A DNA stretch of 64,000 bases from Reichenbachiella carrageenanivorans (GCF_025639805.1 NZ_CP106735.1:4497501-4561500), one strand, 5' to 3'. Positions 8,584 through 17,861 are shown, counted from the first letter of the stretch. Numbers and translations: made by a program. Notes: a model not told the origin generated them from the sequence alone.

Positions 8584-9807
8584 TTATAAATCATTTAATT
8601 CCGCTACTACAAAGGTGCTACCTCCAATAAAAACCAAATCCTTAGGATTTGCATTCGCTAAAGCAGCATGGTAGGCCTCATCTACAGAACCATATACTTG
8701 GCCTTTCAATCCATAATTGACTGCCTGCTCAGCCAACACCTCAGCACTCATAGCCCGAGGCACATGAGCAGCACAAAAATAATACTCACATTCTTTAATG
8801 AGCAATGGAAATATCTTATCCAACGATTTATCTGCAACAGCACCCCAAACAATATGTAATTTCTCATAATCAATAGTGGCAACCTGTTCCATCAACCAAA
8901 CCACAGCCTCTTCATTATGACCTACATCACAGATAACCCGAGGTACTGAACGAAGGGTCTGCCATCTGCCTTTTAGTCCTGTCTGAGCCACTACATGATT
9001 CACCCCTGAGGCAAAGGCCGATTCATCAACTTGAATCCCACGGCTTCTAAGCTGATCTATCGCTCTAGACACCGTCCCCAGATTCAACCGTAACACGGGC
9101 AAAGATAAGTCTGACGGCATATCAGGCACTTGACCTACTACAGGTTCATCTAAAACGGATTGTTTTTGTACTACAACTAATTTGATCTCATGCAGTGCCT
9201 CTGGGGGCAAATGCCCAACAACTACAGGCACACCATCTTTGATAATTCCTGCTTTCTCCCTAGCGATCTCTTCGATAGTATGTCCCAACATGTCCTGATG
9301 ATCTAGGCTTATCGATGTGATCACCGACAATTCAGGCGTAATAATATTGGTAGAATCTAGTCGCCCACCAAGCCCTGTTTCCACCACTGCGAAATCTACT
9401 TCTCGCTCAGCAAAATAAGCATATGCCATCACTACCGTAATCTCAAAAAAAGACGGAGCTATTTTTTCAATGGCTGATTGATGCTTATTTACAAATTCAG
9501 AAATAAACGACTCGGTAATTTCCTCTCCGTTCACACGTATACGCTCTCTGAACGAACGCAAATGCGGTGAAGTATAAAGTCCTACCTTATAACCTGCAGA
9601 TTGCAATACAGAAGCAATTAAATGGGAGGTAGAGCCTTTACCATTAGTACCTGCTACATGTATACTCTTGAATCGTTGATGTGGATTATTTAATACCTCT
9701 GCCAAACGGAGTGTATTGGTCAAATCCTTTTTAAAAGCCACCTTCCCCACTCGCTGATACATTGGCAGCTGAGTGTATAAGAAGTCGAGGACTTCTTGAT
9801 AGTTCAT
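8584..9807 (-). CDS. folC: Bifunctional folylpolyglutamate synthase/dihydrofolate synthase
   Basis: With the ATG at 9805-9807 the product has 407 residues, normal for FolC. It adds glutamate to dihydropteroate and to folates, using ATP, in the cytoplasm. The P-loop reads VAGTNGKGST; SPHLRSFRERIRVNG and the Mur-ligase-type FAVVETGLGGRLDSTN follow, and the C-terminal domain has ICDVGHNEEA. The frame stays open for 34 more codons upstream, but that extension overlaps the end of the TonB-like gene and has no family similarity, so the internal ATG is chosen. It starts 4 bases after the tonB stop and abuts trmB. Confidence 0.95.
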   Translation of the reverse strand: MNYQEVLDFLYTQLPMYQRVGKVAFKKDLTNTLRLAEVLNNPHQRFKSIHVAGTNGKGSTSHLIASVLQSAGYKVGLYTSPHLRSFRERIRVNGEEITESFISEFVNKHQSAIEKIAPSFFEITVVMAYAYFAEREVDFAVVETGLGGRLDSTNIITPELSVITSISLDHQDMLGHTIEEIAREKAGIIKDGVPVVVGHLPPEALHEIKLVVVQKQSVLDEPVVGQVPDMPSDLSLPVLRLNLGTVSRAIDQLRSRGIQVDESAFASGVNHVVAQTGLKGRWQTLRSVPRVICDVGHNEEAVVWLMEQVATIDYEKLHIVWGAVADKSLDKIFPLLIKECEYYFCAAHVPRAMSAEVLAEQAVNYGLKGQVYGSVDEAYHAALANANPKDLVFIGGSTFVVAELNDL

Positions 9808-9811
9808 AATT

Positions 9812-10651
9812 TTAATTGGATTGGATAATAAATGTAATCTTTCCAGTAGAGGTCGCGGCAGCGGCACGGCCGTCCGACACTTTACTAAAGGTAAGCTCCA
9901 TAACCGCATCTCGATAGACTTTTTCCACTACTGGCGACACTGTTTTTTCTAGGGTCTTAATGCCAATAATTTCTCCTTCTTCATCAATAATGATTTGAAA
10001 AACAATCATGCCATTTTCAGAAGATTTGTCATTAGGCTGTGGTTTAAAATCCCAATCCCAGCCAGCCAAATCTAAACTTGAACCTTTGTTGCCTGACCCT
10101 GAACCATTATCTACTTTTTTAAAAATGGCACGATCATCGATTTTGGGCTTTTCTACTTTCTTCTTTTCTTCTACTTTTTCCTCTGTTTTTTTAGGTGCTT
10201 CTACTGTTTTGGCATCAGACCCTGTATCTGTTTTTTCTACTTTCTGAGTTTTAGTTTCTTCCTTCTTGATAGTTTTCTCTACTACATCTGGACTGTTCAA
10301 GTCTTCTGTTTCTGTAGCAGTTTCAGCCACATCACTTTCCACTGTTTCGATATCCTCTCCATCTGCCTCTTCTGCTGCGGTTTGTTCAGACTGTTCTTGG
10401 GTTTCAACTTGTTCCTCCACCTCTTCTGAAACTTCTTCTACTTCATCTATTACCTCTTCAGATACAGCTTCCTCACTCTGATTTTCGCTCACTATACTTG
10501 CACCAAGATTGAACTCAATACCATATTCTGGTATCGGAGGATCGGGCTCAGTCCATGCCAACATCACAAAAAAGAGCACAAAAAGCACTGCATGTAGCCC
10601 TACAGACACATACATACTGATCGCTCTATTTTTTCTCTCCTGCTTATCCAA
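9812..10651 (-). CDS. TonB/TolA-type energy transducer
   Basis: The product has 279 residues. One N-terminal transmembrane anchor lies at about 12-32 after a short basic cytoplasmic tail. The periplasmic linker is very acidic (about 55-130, Glu/Val/Thr-rich) and then Lys/Glu-rich up to about 180, instead of the Pro-rich linker of classic TonB. The last 85 residues contain MIVFQIIIDEEGEIIGIKTL and resemble the C-terminal alpha/beta domain of TonB/TolA proteins, but lack the usual YP motif. The gene follows exbD by 2 bases, so it is most likely the transducer carrying proton-motive energy from ExbBD to outer-membrane receptors such as the one at 15113-17764. A Tol-type role is not excluded. Confidence 0.85.
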   Translation of the reverse strand: MDKQERKNRAISMYVSVGLHAVLFVLFFVMLAWTEPDPPIPEYGIEFNLGASIVSENQSEEAVSEEVIDEVEEVSEEVEEQVETQEQSEQTAAEEADGEDIETVESDVAETATETEDLNSPDVVEKTIKKEETKTQKVEKTDTGSDAKTVEAPKKTEEKVEEKKKVEKPKIDDRAIFKKVDNGSGSGNKGSSLDLAGWDWDFKPQPNDKSSENGMIVFQIIIDEEGEIIGIKTLEKTVSPVVEKVYRDAVMELTFSKVSDGRAAAATSTGKITFIIQSN

Positions 10652-10653
10652 AA

Positions 10654-11043
10654 TTAATCTGGTTTTGTAGCCAAAGATATTTTCGACCCTAGCTTGGTGG
10701 CGACACTAGCCACATTTACTAAATGCTCTACTGGCACTGACTTATCGCAATGCAGCACAACTACTCCTTCTTTGTCTTTAAGCTCGGTCTTCAACGCACG
10801 TTCCAAACCACTCAACTCCACTTTTTGATCATTTACGAAATATTGTAAATCAGGTGTAATCGTGACACTGATCTTTTGCATTACAATGGTAGAACTTTTG
10901 CTTGTTGGTAAATTCACAGGCAGGCCCGAAGGTGTAATAAAAGATGAAGTCAGCATGAAAAATATCAACAAGAGAAATATCACATCTGTCATTGATGACA
11001 TTGAAAATGAAGACTCTATTTTGTGTTTAGAACCAAGTTTCAT
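10654..11043 (-). CDS. exbD: ExbD/TolR biopolymer transport protein
   Basis: The product has 129 residues. A short cytoplasmic N-terminus is followed by one transmembrane helix at about 17-38 (SMTDVIFLLLIFFMLTSSF). This helix carries the essential Asp of the family in the MTDVIF motif. The remaining 90 residues form the periplasmic domain, ending with VVLHCDKSVPVEHLVNV. ExbD works with ExbB as a proton-driven motor in the inner membrane. Its ATG overlaps the exbB stop by 4 bases (ATGA). Confidence 0.92.
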   Translation of the reverse strand: MKLGSKHKIESSFSMSSMTDVIFLLLIFFMLTSSFITPSGLPVNLPTSKSSTIVMQKISVTITPDLQYFVNDQKVELSGLERALKTELKDKEGVVVLHCDKSVPVEHLVNVASVATKLGSKISLATKPD

Positions 11044-11741
11044 TTTTTCTGGGGTTCTTGTAGTAAATCAATGAAATCAATTGAAGTGTACTCCATACCA
11101 TGGATCAACTTACCTACTTTGGTCACCAAATAATTGTATGCCAAATAAGTCAAAATACCTACAAACAAACCTGCAGCTGTCGTAATCATAGCTTCATATA
11201 TTCCACTAGAGAGCAATTTAGGACTCACTGCACCTTCTTCTTGAGCAATCGAAATAAAGGCTTGAATCATCCCTGTTACTGTACCTAAGAAACCAATCAT
11301 AGGCGCTGCTCCTGAAATAGTAGCTAACAAACTCAGGTTCTTTTCCAATTTATAAATTTCTATTTTCCCTACATTTTCTATAGATGCTTCTATACTTTTC
11401 AGCGGGCTGCCTATTCTAGAGATACCCTTCTCTACCATTCGAGCGATTGGTGTAGCTGTAGATTGACACAAGGTTTTAGCTTCTGAAATACCTCCATTCA
11501 ATACCATGCTTTTGATATCCGACATAAAAGCATCTGGCGTTTTAGATGCGTCTTTTATTGTAAGAAGTCTTTCTACAAAAACATATATACCCAAAATAGA
11601 GAGCAATAATATGGGTACCATCATATACCCTCCTTTCAATAACAAATCCAACACGGAAACTTGTTCGACCACTTGTTCTACTACTTCATCTACTGGAATT
11701 TCCTGAGCTAGAGAAGCTAAAATTGTATTTAGTATTAGCAT
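11040..11741 (-). CDS. exbB: MotA/TolQ/ExbB proton channel protein
   Basis: The product has 233 residues. There are three predicted transmembrane segments: about 38-58 (YMMVPILLLSILGIYVFVERLL), about 135-160, and about 180-205. The second segment carries the family signature APMIGFLGTVTGMIQAF, and the third reads YEAMITTAAGLFVGILTYL. A conserved cytoplasmic loop separates helices 1 and 2. ExbB oligomers form the channel that lets protons drive TonB. It is the first gene of the reverse operon and lies about 20 bases after the terminator of the SPOR gene, so its own promoter must be very compact or it depends on read-through. Confidence 0.93.
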   Translation of the reverse strand: MLILNTILASLAQEIPVDEVVEQVVEQVSVLDLLLKGGYMMVPILLLSILGIYVFVERLLTIKDASKTPDAFMSDIKSMVLNGGISEAKTLCQSTATPIARMVEKGISRIGSPLKSIEASIENVGKIEIYKLEKNLSLLATISGAAPMIGFLGTVTGMIQAFISIAQEEGAVSPKLLSSGIYEAMITTAAGLFVGILTYLAYNYLVTKVGKLIHGMEYTSIDFIDLLQEPQKK

Positions 11742-11758
11742 AATTTCATTTAAACAAA

Positions 11759-11781
11759 AAAAAGGCCAAGATGACCTTTTT
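11759..11781 (-). terminator. Intrinsic terminator after SPOR gene
   Basis: On the reverse strand a 9-bp stem (arms 11773-11781 and 11759-11767, one G-U pair) with a 5-base loop is followed by a run of eight T. It separates the SPOR gene from exbB. Confidence 0.7.
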
Positions 11782-11821
11782 ATATTTTAATACAGTTTTA
11801 AAATCAACGCGTATGGTTAAA

Positions 11822-13081
11822 TCAATATTGTAATGCCCAGACGTCATCTCCATATTGACCTTTGAAGTCTCCTAATTGACTGGCTGCATCGCCATAGCTG
11901 GCAAAATCAGCCACCGATACTCTGTATCGTTTAGACTTACCATATGGATGAATTATCTTCACTCCATTCCCCTCGTTACTCAATTCTGTTGCATAGTCCA
12001 TGGCCAAATCTTGATCTACAAAGCTTGCAATCACGACATATGACCTTGAAGTACGAGCCGTTACCTGAACGATCTCTCCAGGGTTAGCAGTAGCTGCGGT
12101 AGGCGCAGGAGTATTCACTACTGGCTTTTCTTCTTTAACCACTGGCTCTTCTTCGACTTTAACTTCTTCAACAGGCTTAGCCACTGGTTTCTTTACCGTT
12201 TTCTTCGGCACTTCTTTTTTAGCTACTTTTTTTGGACCATCCTCTAATGAGAAATAGTAAAAAGCTCCTCCAATAATAGAGATAATTAAAACACCAATGA
12301 CGATTACTTTAGTAAACCCTCCTGAACTCTCTTCATATGAGTAAGGTTTGTATGTAGGAGGTAATGAAGGAGTATCCGTTTCTTCAAAGTCAGACTTCTC
12401 ATCATCGAACGACATACCGTCTGTATCGAAAATAGAATCATCTTCTTCGGAGGAAGAATCAGCCGCAAAAAGAGAATCCCCTTCTCCACTAGAATCTCCT
12501 AAAGAGGTATCATCTTGATCGTCTTCGTCCAAAATACCTAAAGCAGCTAACTGATCAGGACTATCAATATTAGCCAACAAATCATCGGTATCGTTTAGAT
12601 CATCGGAAGAAAGATCTAATCCCATATCTTCAATAGACGAAACATCATCACTACCTGCATCTACGTCTTCTCCGATAAGGTCGTCATAGTTGATGTCCGC
12701 ACTAAAATCAGGAGAGAGTGGGTCTTCATCGTCATCTCCCAAGCGATCTGAGATTAATTGAGCACTGTCCAACACATCCTCTACTTCTTCTATACCTTCA
12801 TCAAGCACAGAACCTTCGGGAGGATCAAGATCCCCTGGTTGTAGACCGTCAGCACTCTCAGATGATTCAGGAACATCAATATCATCCAGAACACTCATGT
12901 CAATGCCTTCTGGCTCTGGTAGTGTTCCTTCATTATCGGACTCATCGTCATCCGAATCATCCAAATTAAAATCTAATTCTTGCAATTCATCAAACTCCAA
13001 ATCTGGTAAACCAAAATCCTCGTCTGACTGATTTGATTTGTTTTCTTCTTCCGAACCTTCGTTGAGTTTATCGTCGGCCAT
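11822..13081 (-). CDS. SPOR domain membrane protein with acidic cytoplasmic region
   Basis: The product has 419 residues. Residues 1-250 are extremely rich in Asp, Glu and Ser and lack any recognisable fold. A single transmembrane segment lies at 259-277 (VIVIGVLIISIIGGAFYYF). A Lys/Pro/Val/Glu-rich periplasmic linker covers about 280-340. The C-terminal SPOR domain spans 347-419, with YVVIASFVDQDLAMDYATEL and KRYRVSVADF. SPOR domains bind denuded septal peptidoglycan, so the protein may act at the division site. The cytoplasmic acidic half is the unusual part and no function can be named. The gene stands alone with its own promoter and terminator. Confidence 0.88.
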   Translation of the reverse strand: MADDKLNEGSEEENKSNQSDEDFGLPDLEFDELQELDFNLDDSDDDESDNEGTLPEPEGIDMSVLDDIDVPESSESADGLQPGDLDPPEGSVLDEGIEEVEDVLDSAQLISDRLGDDDEDPLSPDFSADINYDDLIGEDVDAGSDDVSSIEDMGLDLSSDDLNDTDDLLANIDSPDQLAALGILDEDDQDDTSLGDSSGEGDSLFAADSSSEEDDSIFDTDGMSFDDEKSDFEETDTPSLPPTYKPYSYEESSGGFTKVIVIGVLIISIIGGAFYYFSLEDGPKKVAKKEVPKKTVKKPVAKPVEEVKVEEEPVVKEEKPVVNTPAPTAATANPGEIVQVTARTSRSYVVIASFVDQDLAMDYATELSNEGNGVKIIHPYGKSKRYRVSVADFASYGDAASQLGDFKGQYGDDVWALQY

Positions 13082-13129
13082 ATCTAAGCAATTACCTTAT
13101 TATTAATATAAACTTATTAAATCACACCT

Positions 13130-13160
13130 TAAATGTATAGAATTATTTTGAAATAACAAC
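13130..13160 (-). promoter_or_regulatory. Bacteroidota-type promoter for SPOR gene
   Basis: On the reverse strand TTG (13157-13159) is separated by exactly 19 bases from TACATTTA (13130-13137), one base off the TAnnTTTG consensus. The leader to the ATG would be about 40 bases. Nothing else is recognised in the gap from 13082 to 13328. Confidence 0.5.
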
Positions 13161-13328
13161 TTTATGGTGTCCTTTGTATTTTCCTATAAAATTATCACTA
13201 ATTCAATCAAAATATTACTTTAATCCAATATATCTGGCATGAGTACTTTTATAAAATCATTTTCTATGGCAAGGTTACTACATCGTTTTCCATTTCACAC
13301 ATTATCAAATGGAAACATTGAGTTCCAA

Positions 13329-13676
13329 ATGCCAATTGTACTTATCCTATTTAGCTTAGCTACACTTTCGTGCCAGTCCAAAACCACTTCTTTCGACTCT
13401 TTCAACTCGCCGCAATGGAAAGCTGAAACAACAAACTGTAAAGGTTATAGGGGTACTGTAATTGAAAACATGGAAACTGAATTCGACAAATTCATAGGCC
13501 TGAGTGAACGCGAACTCATCGAAATACTGGGTGCCCCAACGAAAACACATCTATACACCCGTGGTCAAAAATTCTTTAGTTATCAAATCAATTGCCTAGA
13601 CAGCACCAATTCTAAATCACTTAGAATCAGATTCAGTGCGTTAGACTATGTCAATGAGGTATTGATTTTAGAATAA
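13329..13676 (+). CDS. Small putative lipoprotein, function unknown
   Basis: The ATG at 13329 gives a 115-residue protein whose first 16 residues are a signal with the lipobox ATLSC. The frame is open 30 codons further upstream (to 13239), but that part does not resemble a signal peptide. The mature region contains GLSERELIEILGAPTKTH, similar in pattern to the start of BamE/SmpA-type small outer-membrane lipoproteins (helix, then a turn with G-P/T). The rest is short beta-strands. A BamE-like fold is possible, but a role in barrel assembly is not shown. The HPP gene follows after 31 bases on the same strand. Confidence 0.65.
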   Translation: MPIVLILFSLATLSCQSKTTSFDSFNSPQWKAETTNCKGYRGTVIENMETEFDKFIGLSERELIEILGAPTKTHLYTRGQKFFSYQINCLDSTNSKSLRIRFSALDYVNEVLILE

Positions 13677-13707
13677 AGTAAGTTTCCCATTCAAATTATT
13701 TATTGCT

Positions 13708-14283
13708 TTGACAAATCATAGCGTCTACAGAAAGGCTAAATACATCATATACAAAAGAACTGTCGTCAGGCCCACTGACTTAATTTGGTCCTTTATTGGC
13801 GGATTCATCGGCATTGGACTGATTGGCTATATACAAAGTTTATCTTTCAATCAATTAGAAAACACTTTCCTAGTAGGGTCATTTGGTGCTTCTGCTGTAC
13901 TGCTATATGGCGCTACCAATAGCCCTCTTTCTCAACCAAGAAACCTAGTCGGGGGTCACTTAGTAAGCGCTACAGTAGGTGTCTCTATAGCCTATTGCAT
14001 CTCGTCTCCTGAACTACACTGGTTGGCTTGTGCTCTAGCTGTAGGGTTAGCCATAGTGGGTATGCTCATTACTAAAACTGTACACCCTCCTGGCGGAGCT
14101 ACTGCATTAATTGCCAATATAGGAAGTGAGAAAATCAAGAGTTTGGGTTATATGTACGTTCTTAACCCTATTTTAACAGGCACAATCATCCTATTGGTAG
14201 TCGCCTTGATATTCAATAACCTACCCAAAAACAGGAGCTATCCATACAAATGGAAAAAGAAATCAGGTCATTTACCCACTTGA
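13708..14283 (+). CDS. HPP family integral membrane protein
   Basis: The product has 191 residues with the likely start TTG at 13708, since no in-frame ATG precedes the first membrane helix. Four hydrophobic segments are present (about 24-44, 52-70, 84-125, 145-172). The family motif HPPGGATALIANIG lies between the third and fourth, and GSFGASAVLLYG and SPLSQPRNLVGGH in the second are also diagnostic. HPP proteins of bacteria and plastids include nitrite transporters, but the substrate here is unknown. Its last 16 bases overlap the 3' end of the convergent DUF4249 gene. Confidence 0.87.
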   Translation: MTNHSVYRKAKYIIYKRTVVRPTDLIWSFIGGFIGIGLIGYIQSLSFNQLENTFLVGSFGASAVLLYGATNSPLSQPRNLVGGHLVSATVGVSIAYCISSPELHWLACALAVGLAIVGMLITKTVHPPGGATALIANIGSEKIKSLGYMYVLNPILTGTIILLVVALIFNNLPKNRSYPYKWKKKSGHLPT

Positions 14284-15116
14284 ATAGTAGCTACAGCCGA
14301 AGCGCCAAAGTAACCTAATACAAGCTCATTGTCATTATTAGGATTTGACATATTTCCTTTGATAATCCCTGGCTGTATACGAGGAGTCAAGGCAGAGCTA
14401 CTGGTTTGTTCTTTTATATTGATATAATATTCGAATGCCCCTTTAGACAAAGACATATGCTGAATTTGAGCTTGATCTGCTGCTGTAAAAAGCACATTGC
14501 TAGCATCATATTTAAATTTATTACCATTGGTAAACTGATCATCAAAGAGAACCAATTCTTCTGGTTTATTCCTAAGCTCATTATTCACATAAACTTTCCA
14601 GCGGTAGTAATTTTCTAATATCACATCGTCTTCTACAAAAGCCGAAACGAAGAAGTTTTCATCCTCTGGCTTTACATTAAAATCCGCTGGATCTGCCACA
14701 AAATCAACAAATACATCCTGTACTGGACTGAGTGGAGGCAGTTCTTCTTTTGCAGATTGATAGATCGATTGACCGTGATGTATCGTAAGTTGATAAATCC
14801 CCCCTGGCTGACCGACAAACACTGACGGGTCTGACTGATAACGTCCAGAGGTAGCTATCTCTACAAAATCATATTGCGTACCCGATTGATCTGTCACATA
14901 CACTTTTGCCTCAGACACAGGCAAATAACCTGACTGGTCAGAATACCCATTACTCCATGAGAGTTTGATTTCGTAAGGCACGGCTTCGTCAGTAATCCAG
15001 CCAAAAACGACCACATTAGATTGTCCTGCTTCCAGTTCTAAATTGATCTGATCAACACAAGCACAAAGGGCTAAGCCAATACAAGACAGTACAATATGAT
15101 ATAGATGACTTTTCAA
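14268..15116 (-). CDS. DUF4249 outer-membrane lipoprotein
   Basis: The product has 282 residues. Residues 1-20 are a lipoprotein signal ending LCAC (Cys20 is the better lipidation site). The mature part shows the DUF4249 pattern: an early beta-domain (VVVFGWITDEAVPYEIKLSWS, SEAKVYVTDQSG, GIYQLTIHHG), then a domain with YYRWKVYVNNE and FEYYINIKEQ, ending with NNDNELVLGYFGASAVA. DUF4249 proteins are encoded next to TonB-dependent receptors in Bacteroidota, in the place of SusD-type lipoproteins. The start overlaps the receptor stop by 4 bases, so the two are translated together and probably form one outer-membrane complex. Confidence 0.88.
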   Translation of the reverse strand: MKSHLYHIVLSCIGLALCACVDQINLELEAGQSNVVVFGWITDEAVPYEIKLSWSNGYSDQSGYLPVSEAKVYVTDQSGTQYDFVEIATSGRYQSDPSVFVGQPGGIYQLTIHHGQSIYQSAKEELPPLSPVQDVFVDFVADPADFNVKPEDENFFVSAFVEDDVILENYYRWKVYVNNELRNKPEELVLFDDQFTNGNKFKYDASNVLFTAADQAQIQHMSLSKGAFEYYINIKEQTSSSALTPRIQPGIIKGNMSNPNNDNELVLGYFGASAVATIQVGK

Positions 15117-17764
15117 AATTTGAAATTATATGTAACAGAAGGAATCATCGTTCCTAACACTGACAATTTCTCAACTACAGACACTCCTTGTTGCTTTTCG
15201 CTTTCTCGAAAATAGTAGGCTTGAGCATTGCGACGTGCATATACATTATAAATAGAAAACACCCAGCTGCTTTCGGCTCTGCGTTTCTTCCCATTTTTTC
15301 TAAACTCTTTTAGATTAAGTGTAGCTGCGATGTCTAACCGGTGATAATCAGACAACCGATCTAGATTTCGATTGGGAAAATGAGGAACTAGCAGCCCATC
15401 TATCTGATACTTGGAAGAAGGAAATGAATACGGCCTACCCGTGTAATACACAAAACTTGAAGACAAGGAAAGGTAGGGTGTCAGTTGGTAGATTCCTGTA
15501 ATGGCGATGTCGTGTGTCCGATCATAGTTGGTGGGAAAATATGCTCCGCCGTTTATTTTTTCTTCTTCTAAATCTCCATTGACCTGACGTTCTGATTTAG
15601 AAAGTGTATATCCTAACCAGCCAGTAAGCTTCCCAAATTTTTTCCTTAAGAATACTTCCATTCCATAGGCCCGCTCATTTCCATTCAATATTTCCGTTTC
15701 TATAGACTCATTGAAAAGCAAATTCGCTCCATTTTTATAATCTACCACGTTTTGGATTTTTCTATAATAAACCTCTAGAGACAAATCCATATCGAACTTT
15801 TTCACATATTGATATAGACCAATCGTGGTCTGGAGCATCGTAGTCGGCAACAAATACTCTCCACTAATCTGCCACAAATCTGATGAAGCAGGCGACTGTG
15901 TATTGGACAGCAAGTGCATATACTGTACTGATCCAAAGTGTCCAACTTTCAACGACATGTTGGGGTTGAGCTGGTACTTCATTGACAAGCGAGGCAAAAC
16001 CGTCTGATAAAAGGTCTTTGCATTATCCTCTCCAGCAGATACGGTGTCGATTCGAGTATTTAATGACTTCACCTGATTAGGCTGGTAAGTATACATATCC
16101 GAACGCCCAGAATTCACAAAATTAGAATACCTCGCTCCTAATGAAACCGAAAGGTCTCCGAAATGCCTTTCATTAGACAAGTATATCGACGACTCTATCC
16201 CTAATTCATTATCCAATCGAACTGCATTTTCTGCAGAACCCGGCCCTGGTATTCGCTCTCCAGGATTCAGAAAATGAGTTACTATTTCTCCCCCATATTC
16301 AAATATATTTTTGGGACTATAGTACGATGTCATATCGAATTTGGCTGCTATATCTGTAATGCTGGACGAACCCACATAATCCGCCGCTTCGCGTTCTTCT
16401 TCCACACGATATTCGTACTGACTAAAATAGGATGTAAGATTCATGAAATGTTTGGACTTATGAATCTTATTCCATCTAACAGACATGACTCTATTGCCCC
16501 ATTTCTGAATGGCATCAATCCCAAATTGATTAGCATCTGCACCAAAGTACCCTGAGAAATAAATCTTATTCTTGCTATTCAAATCAAATTTGACCTTAGT
16601 ATTAATATCCTGAAAACTCACTCTGGTATTGGCCAACGTTGGGCTTTTTGTATTTCTCAAAATCAAATCCCAAAACGTACTCCGAGCAGACAACAAATAG
16701 TTAGCATTGCCTTTCATGATAGGGCCTTCGATCATCAGTCTACTGGTGATCAACCCCAAACCTCCTGACAAGTGAAACTCACTATCATTCCCTTCCTTTT
16801 GACGAATGTGCATAACGGATGAAGTTCTCCCTCCATATTTTGCAGGCAAGTCTCCTTTCAGAATTTCCACATCCTTAACTGCATCAGGGTTAAAAACTGA
16901 AACCAGTCCAAAGAAATGGTTAGAATTGTAAATCACGGCTTCATCCAGCATGATTAGATTGGCATCTGCAGCACTACCCCTTACATTTACACCAGACACG
17001 CCCTCTCCTACATTGGAGATCCCGGGAAGCAGCATAGAGCTTTGAAAAACATCTACCTCGGCAATGTAAGGAATCTGACTAGCCATGTCCATATCGAGCT
17101 TATTAGAGCTAAGTAAGATGTTTTGAGCTTTCACGTCAAACAGCTCCTGTTCCTCTACTACCACATTATCCAACTCTACAGAGTTTTCAACCAATTGAAA
17201 ATTAAATTGAAAATCCTTATTGAGCTCGATAGCGTAGTTGACTGTATGGTACCCTATAAATGACACCAACAGATCATATTTACCTTTCGGCAAGGAGAAT
17301 GCGTAAAACCCATAACCGTTAGTAGCCAGTCCTGTCTCTATGTTTTTAATATACACCGTAGCACCAATGAGGGCTTCACCTGAGGCGGCATCCTCCACCA
17401 AACCACTGATCGCATACTTATACTCTCTTTCTGGGCGATCGTAATAACGAATCATAAGCTGCCCTTCGTAATTGATATAATCTAGGTTTTCGTTATGACA
17501 AATCCTCGACAAGATCTCTTTGACCGTTGTCTCCTTGATTTTCCCAAATTCAATTTCCTTCTTGAGTGGTATGATATTGTCGTGATATGCCACATTGACC
17601 CCTTGCTGAGGCAACAGGTTTTCCAGTATATCTTGTGTCTTGTATTTTTTTTTATAGAGAATCACTGTCCGCTCTAGGACATTCTCTTGTGCGCGCATTT
17701 CTGATGTAAAAATCAGAAGGGCAAACAAAGGCAAGAAATATTTTCTAACAACGACGAGATCCAA
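15113..17764 (-). CDS. TonB-dependent receptor with STN and carboxypeptidase-like domains
   Basis: The product has 883 residues. A signal peptide covers about 1-25. An STN (secretin/TonB short N-terminal) domain lies at about 30-105, a carboxypeptidase-regulatory-like beta-sandwich at about 118-200 (GEALIGATVYIKN), and the plug at about 205-340 (GVSGVNVRGSAADANLIMLD). The beta-barrel runs to the C-terminal Phe. The STN domain is the part that contacts FecR-type regulators, matching the ECF/FecR pair upstream. The only possible start is TTG at 17762-17764, because a stop codon lies three codons before it. The imported substrate cannot be deduced. It is coupled to the DUF4249 gene and separated from fecR by a terminator. 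Confidence 0.93.
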   Translation of the reverse strand: MDLVVVRKYFLPLFALLIFTSEMRAQENVLERTVILYKKKYKTQDILENLLPQQGVNVAYHDNIIPLKKEIEFGKIKETTVKEILSRICHNENLDYINYEGQLMIRYYDRPEREYKYAISGLVEDAASGEALIGATVYIKNIETGLATNGYGFYAFSLPKGKYDLLVSFIGYHTVNYAIELNKDFQFNFQLVENSVELDNVVVEEQELFDVKAQNILLSSNKLDMDMASQIPYIAEVDVFQSSMLLPGISNVGEGVSGVNVRGSAADANLIMLDEAVIYNSNHFFGLVSVFNPDAVKDVEILKGDLPAKYGGRTSSVMHIRQKEGNDSEFHLSGGLGLITSRLMIEGPIMKGNANYLLSARSTFWDLILRNTKSPTLANTRVSFQDINTKVKFDLNSKNKIYFSGYFGADANQFGIDAIQKWGNRVMSVRWNKIHKSKHFMNLTSYFSQYEYRVEEEREAADYVGSSSITDIAAKFDMTSYYSPKNIFEYGGEIVTHFLNPGERIPGPGSAENAVRLDNELGIESSIYLSNERHFGDLSVSLGARYSNFVNSGRSDMYTYQPNQVKSLNTRIDTVSAGEDNAKTFYQTVLPRLSMKYQLNPNMSLKVGHFGSVQYMHLLSNTQSPASSDLWQISGEYLLPTTMLQTTIGLYQYVKKFDMDLSLEVYYRKIQNVVDYKNGANLLFNESIETEILNGNERAYGMEVFLRKKFGKLTGWLGYTLSKSERQVNGDLEEEKINGGAYFPTNYDRTHDIAITGIYQLTPYLSLSSSFVYYTGRPYSFPSSKYQIDGLLVPHFPNRNLDRLSDYHRLDIAATLNLKEFRKNGKKRRAESSWVFSIYNVYARRNAQAYYFRESEKQQGVSVVEKLSVLGTMIPSVTYNFKF

Positions 17765-17794
17765 TCTATCCTATACGATAAGTGCAATTTGAAC

Positions 17795-17802
17795 CAAATT
17801 TA
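17795..17802 (-). promoter_or_regulatory. Candidate -7 element for the TonB-dependent receptor
   Basis: TAAATTTG on the reverse strand matches TAnnTTTG exactly and lies 30 bases before the TTG start, downstream of the fecR terminator. No -33 TTTG is seen at 17-23 bases. Confidence 0.45.
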
Positions 17803-17840
17803 GACATTGCATTTTAAGGTATGAATAGAATCTACAAAAA

Positions 17841-17861
17841 AACCACGCCAATGGCGTGGTT
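17841..17861 (-). terminator. Intrinsic terminator after fecR
   Basis: On the reverse strand a perfect 9-bp GC-rich stem (17853-17861 with 17841-17849) and a 3-base loop are followed by seven T. It lies 26 bases after the fecR stop and before the receptor gene. Confidence 0.85.

Noticed and set aside
9808..9909. 34-codon upstream extension of folC
   Set aside because: It overlaps the end of the TonB-like gene and lacks FolC similarity; the ATG at 9807 gives the family's usual N-terminus.
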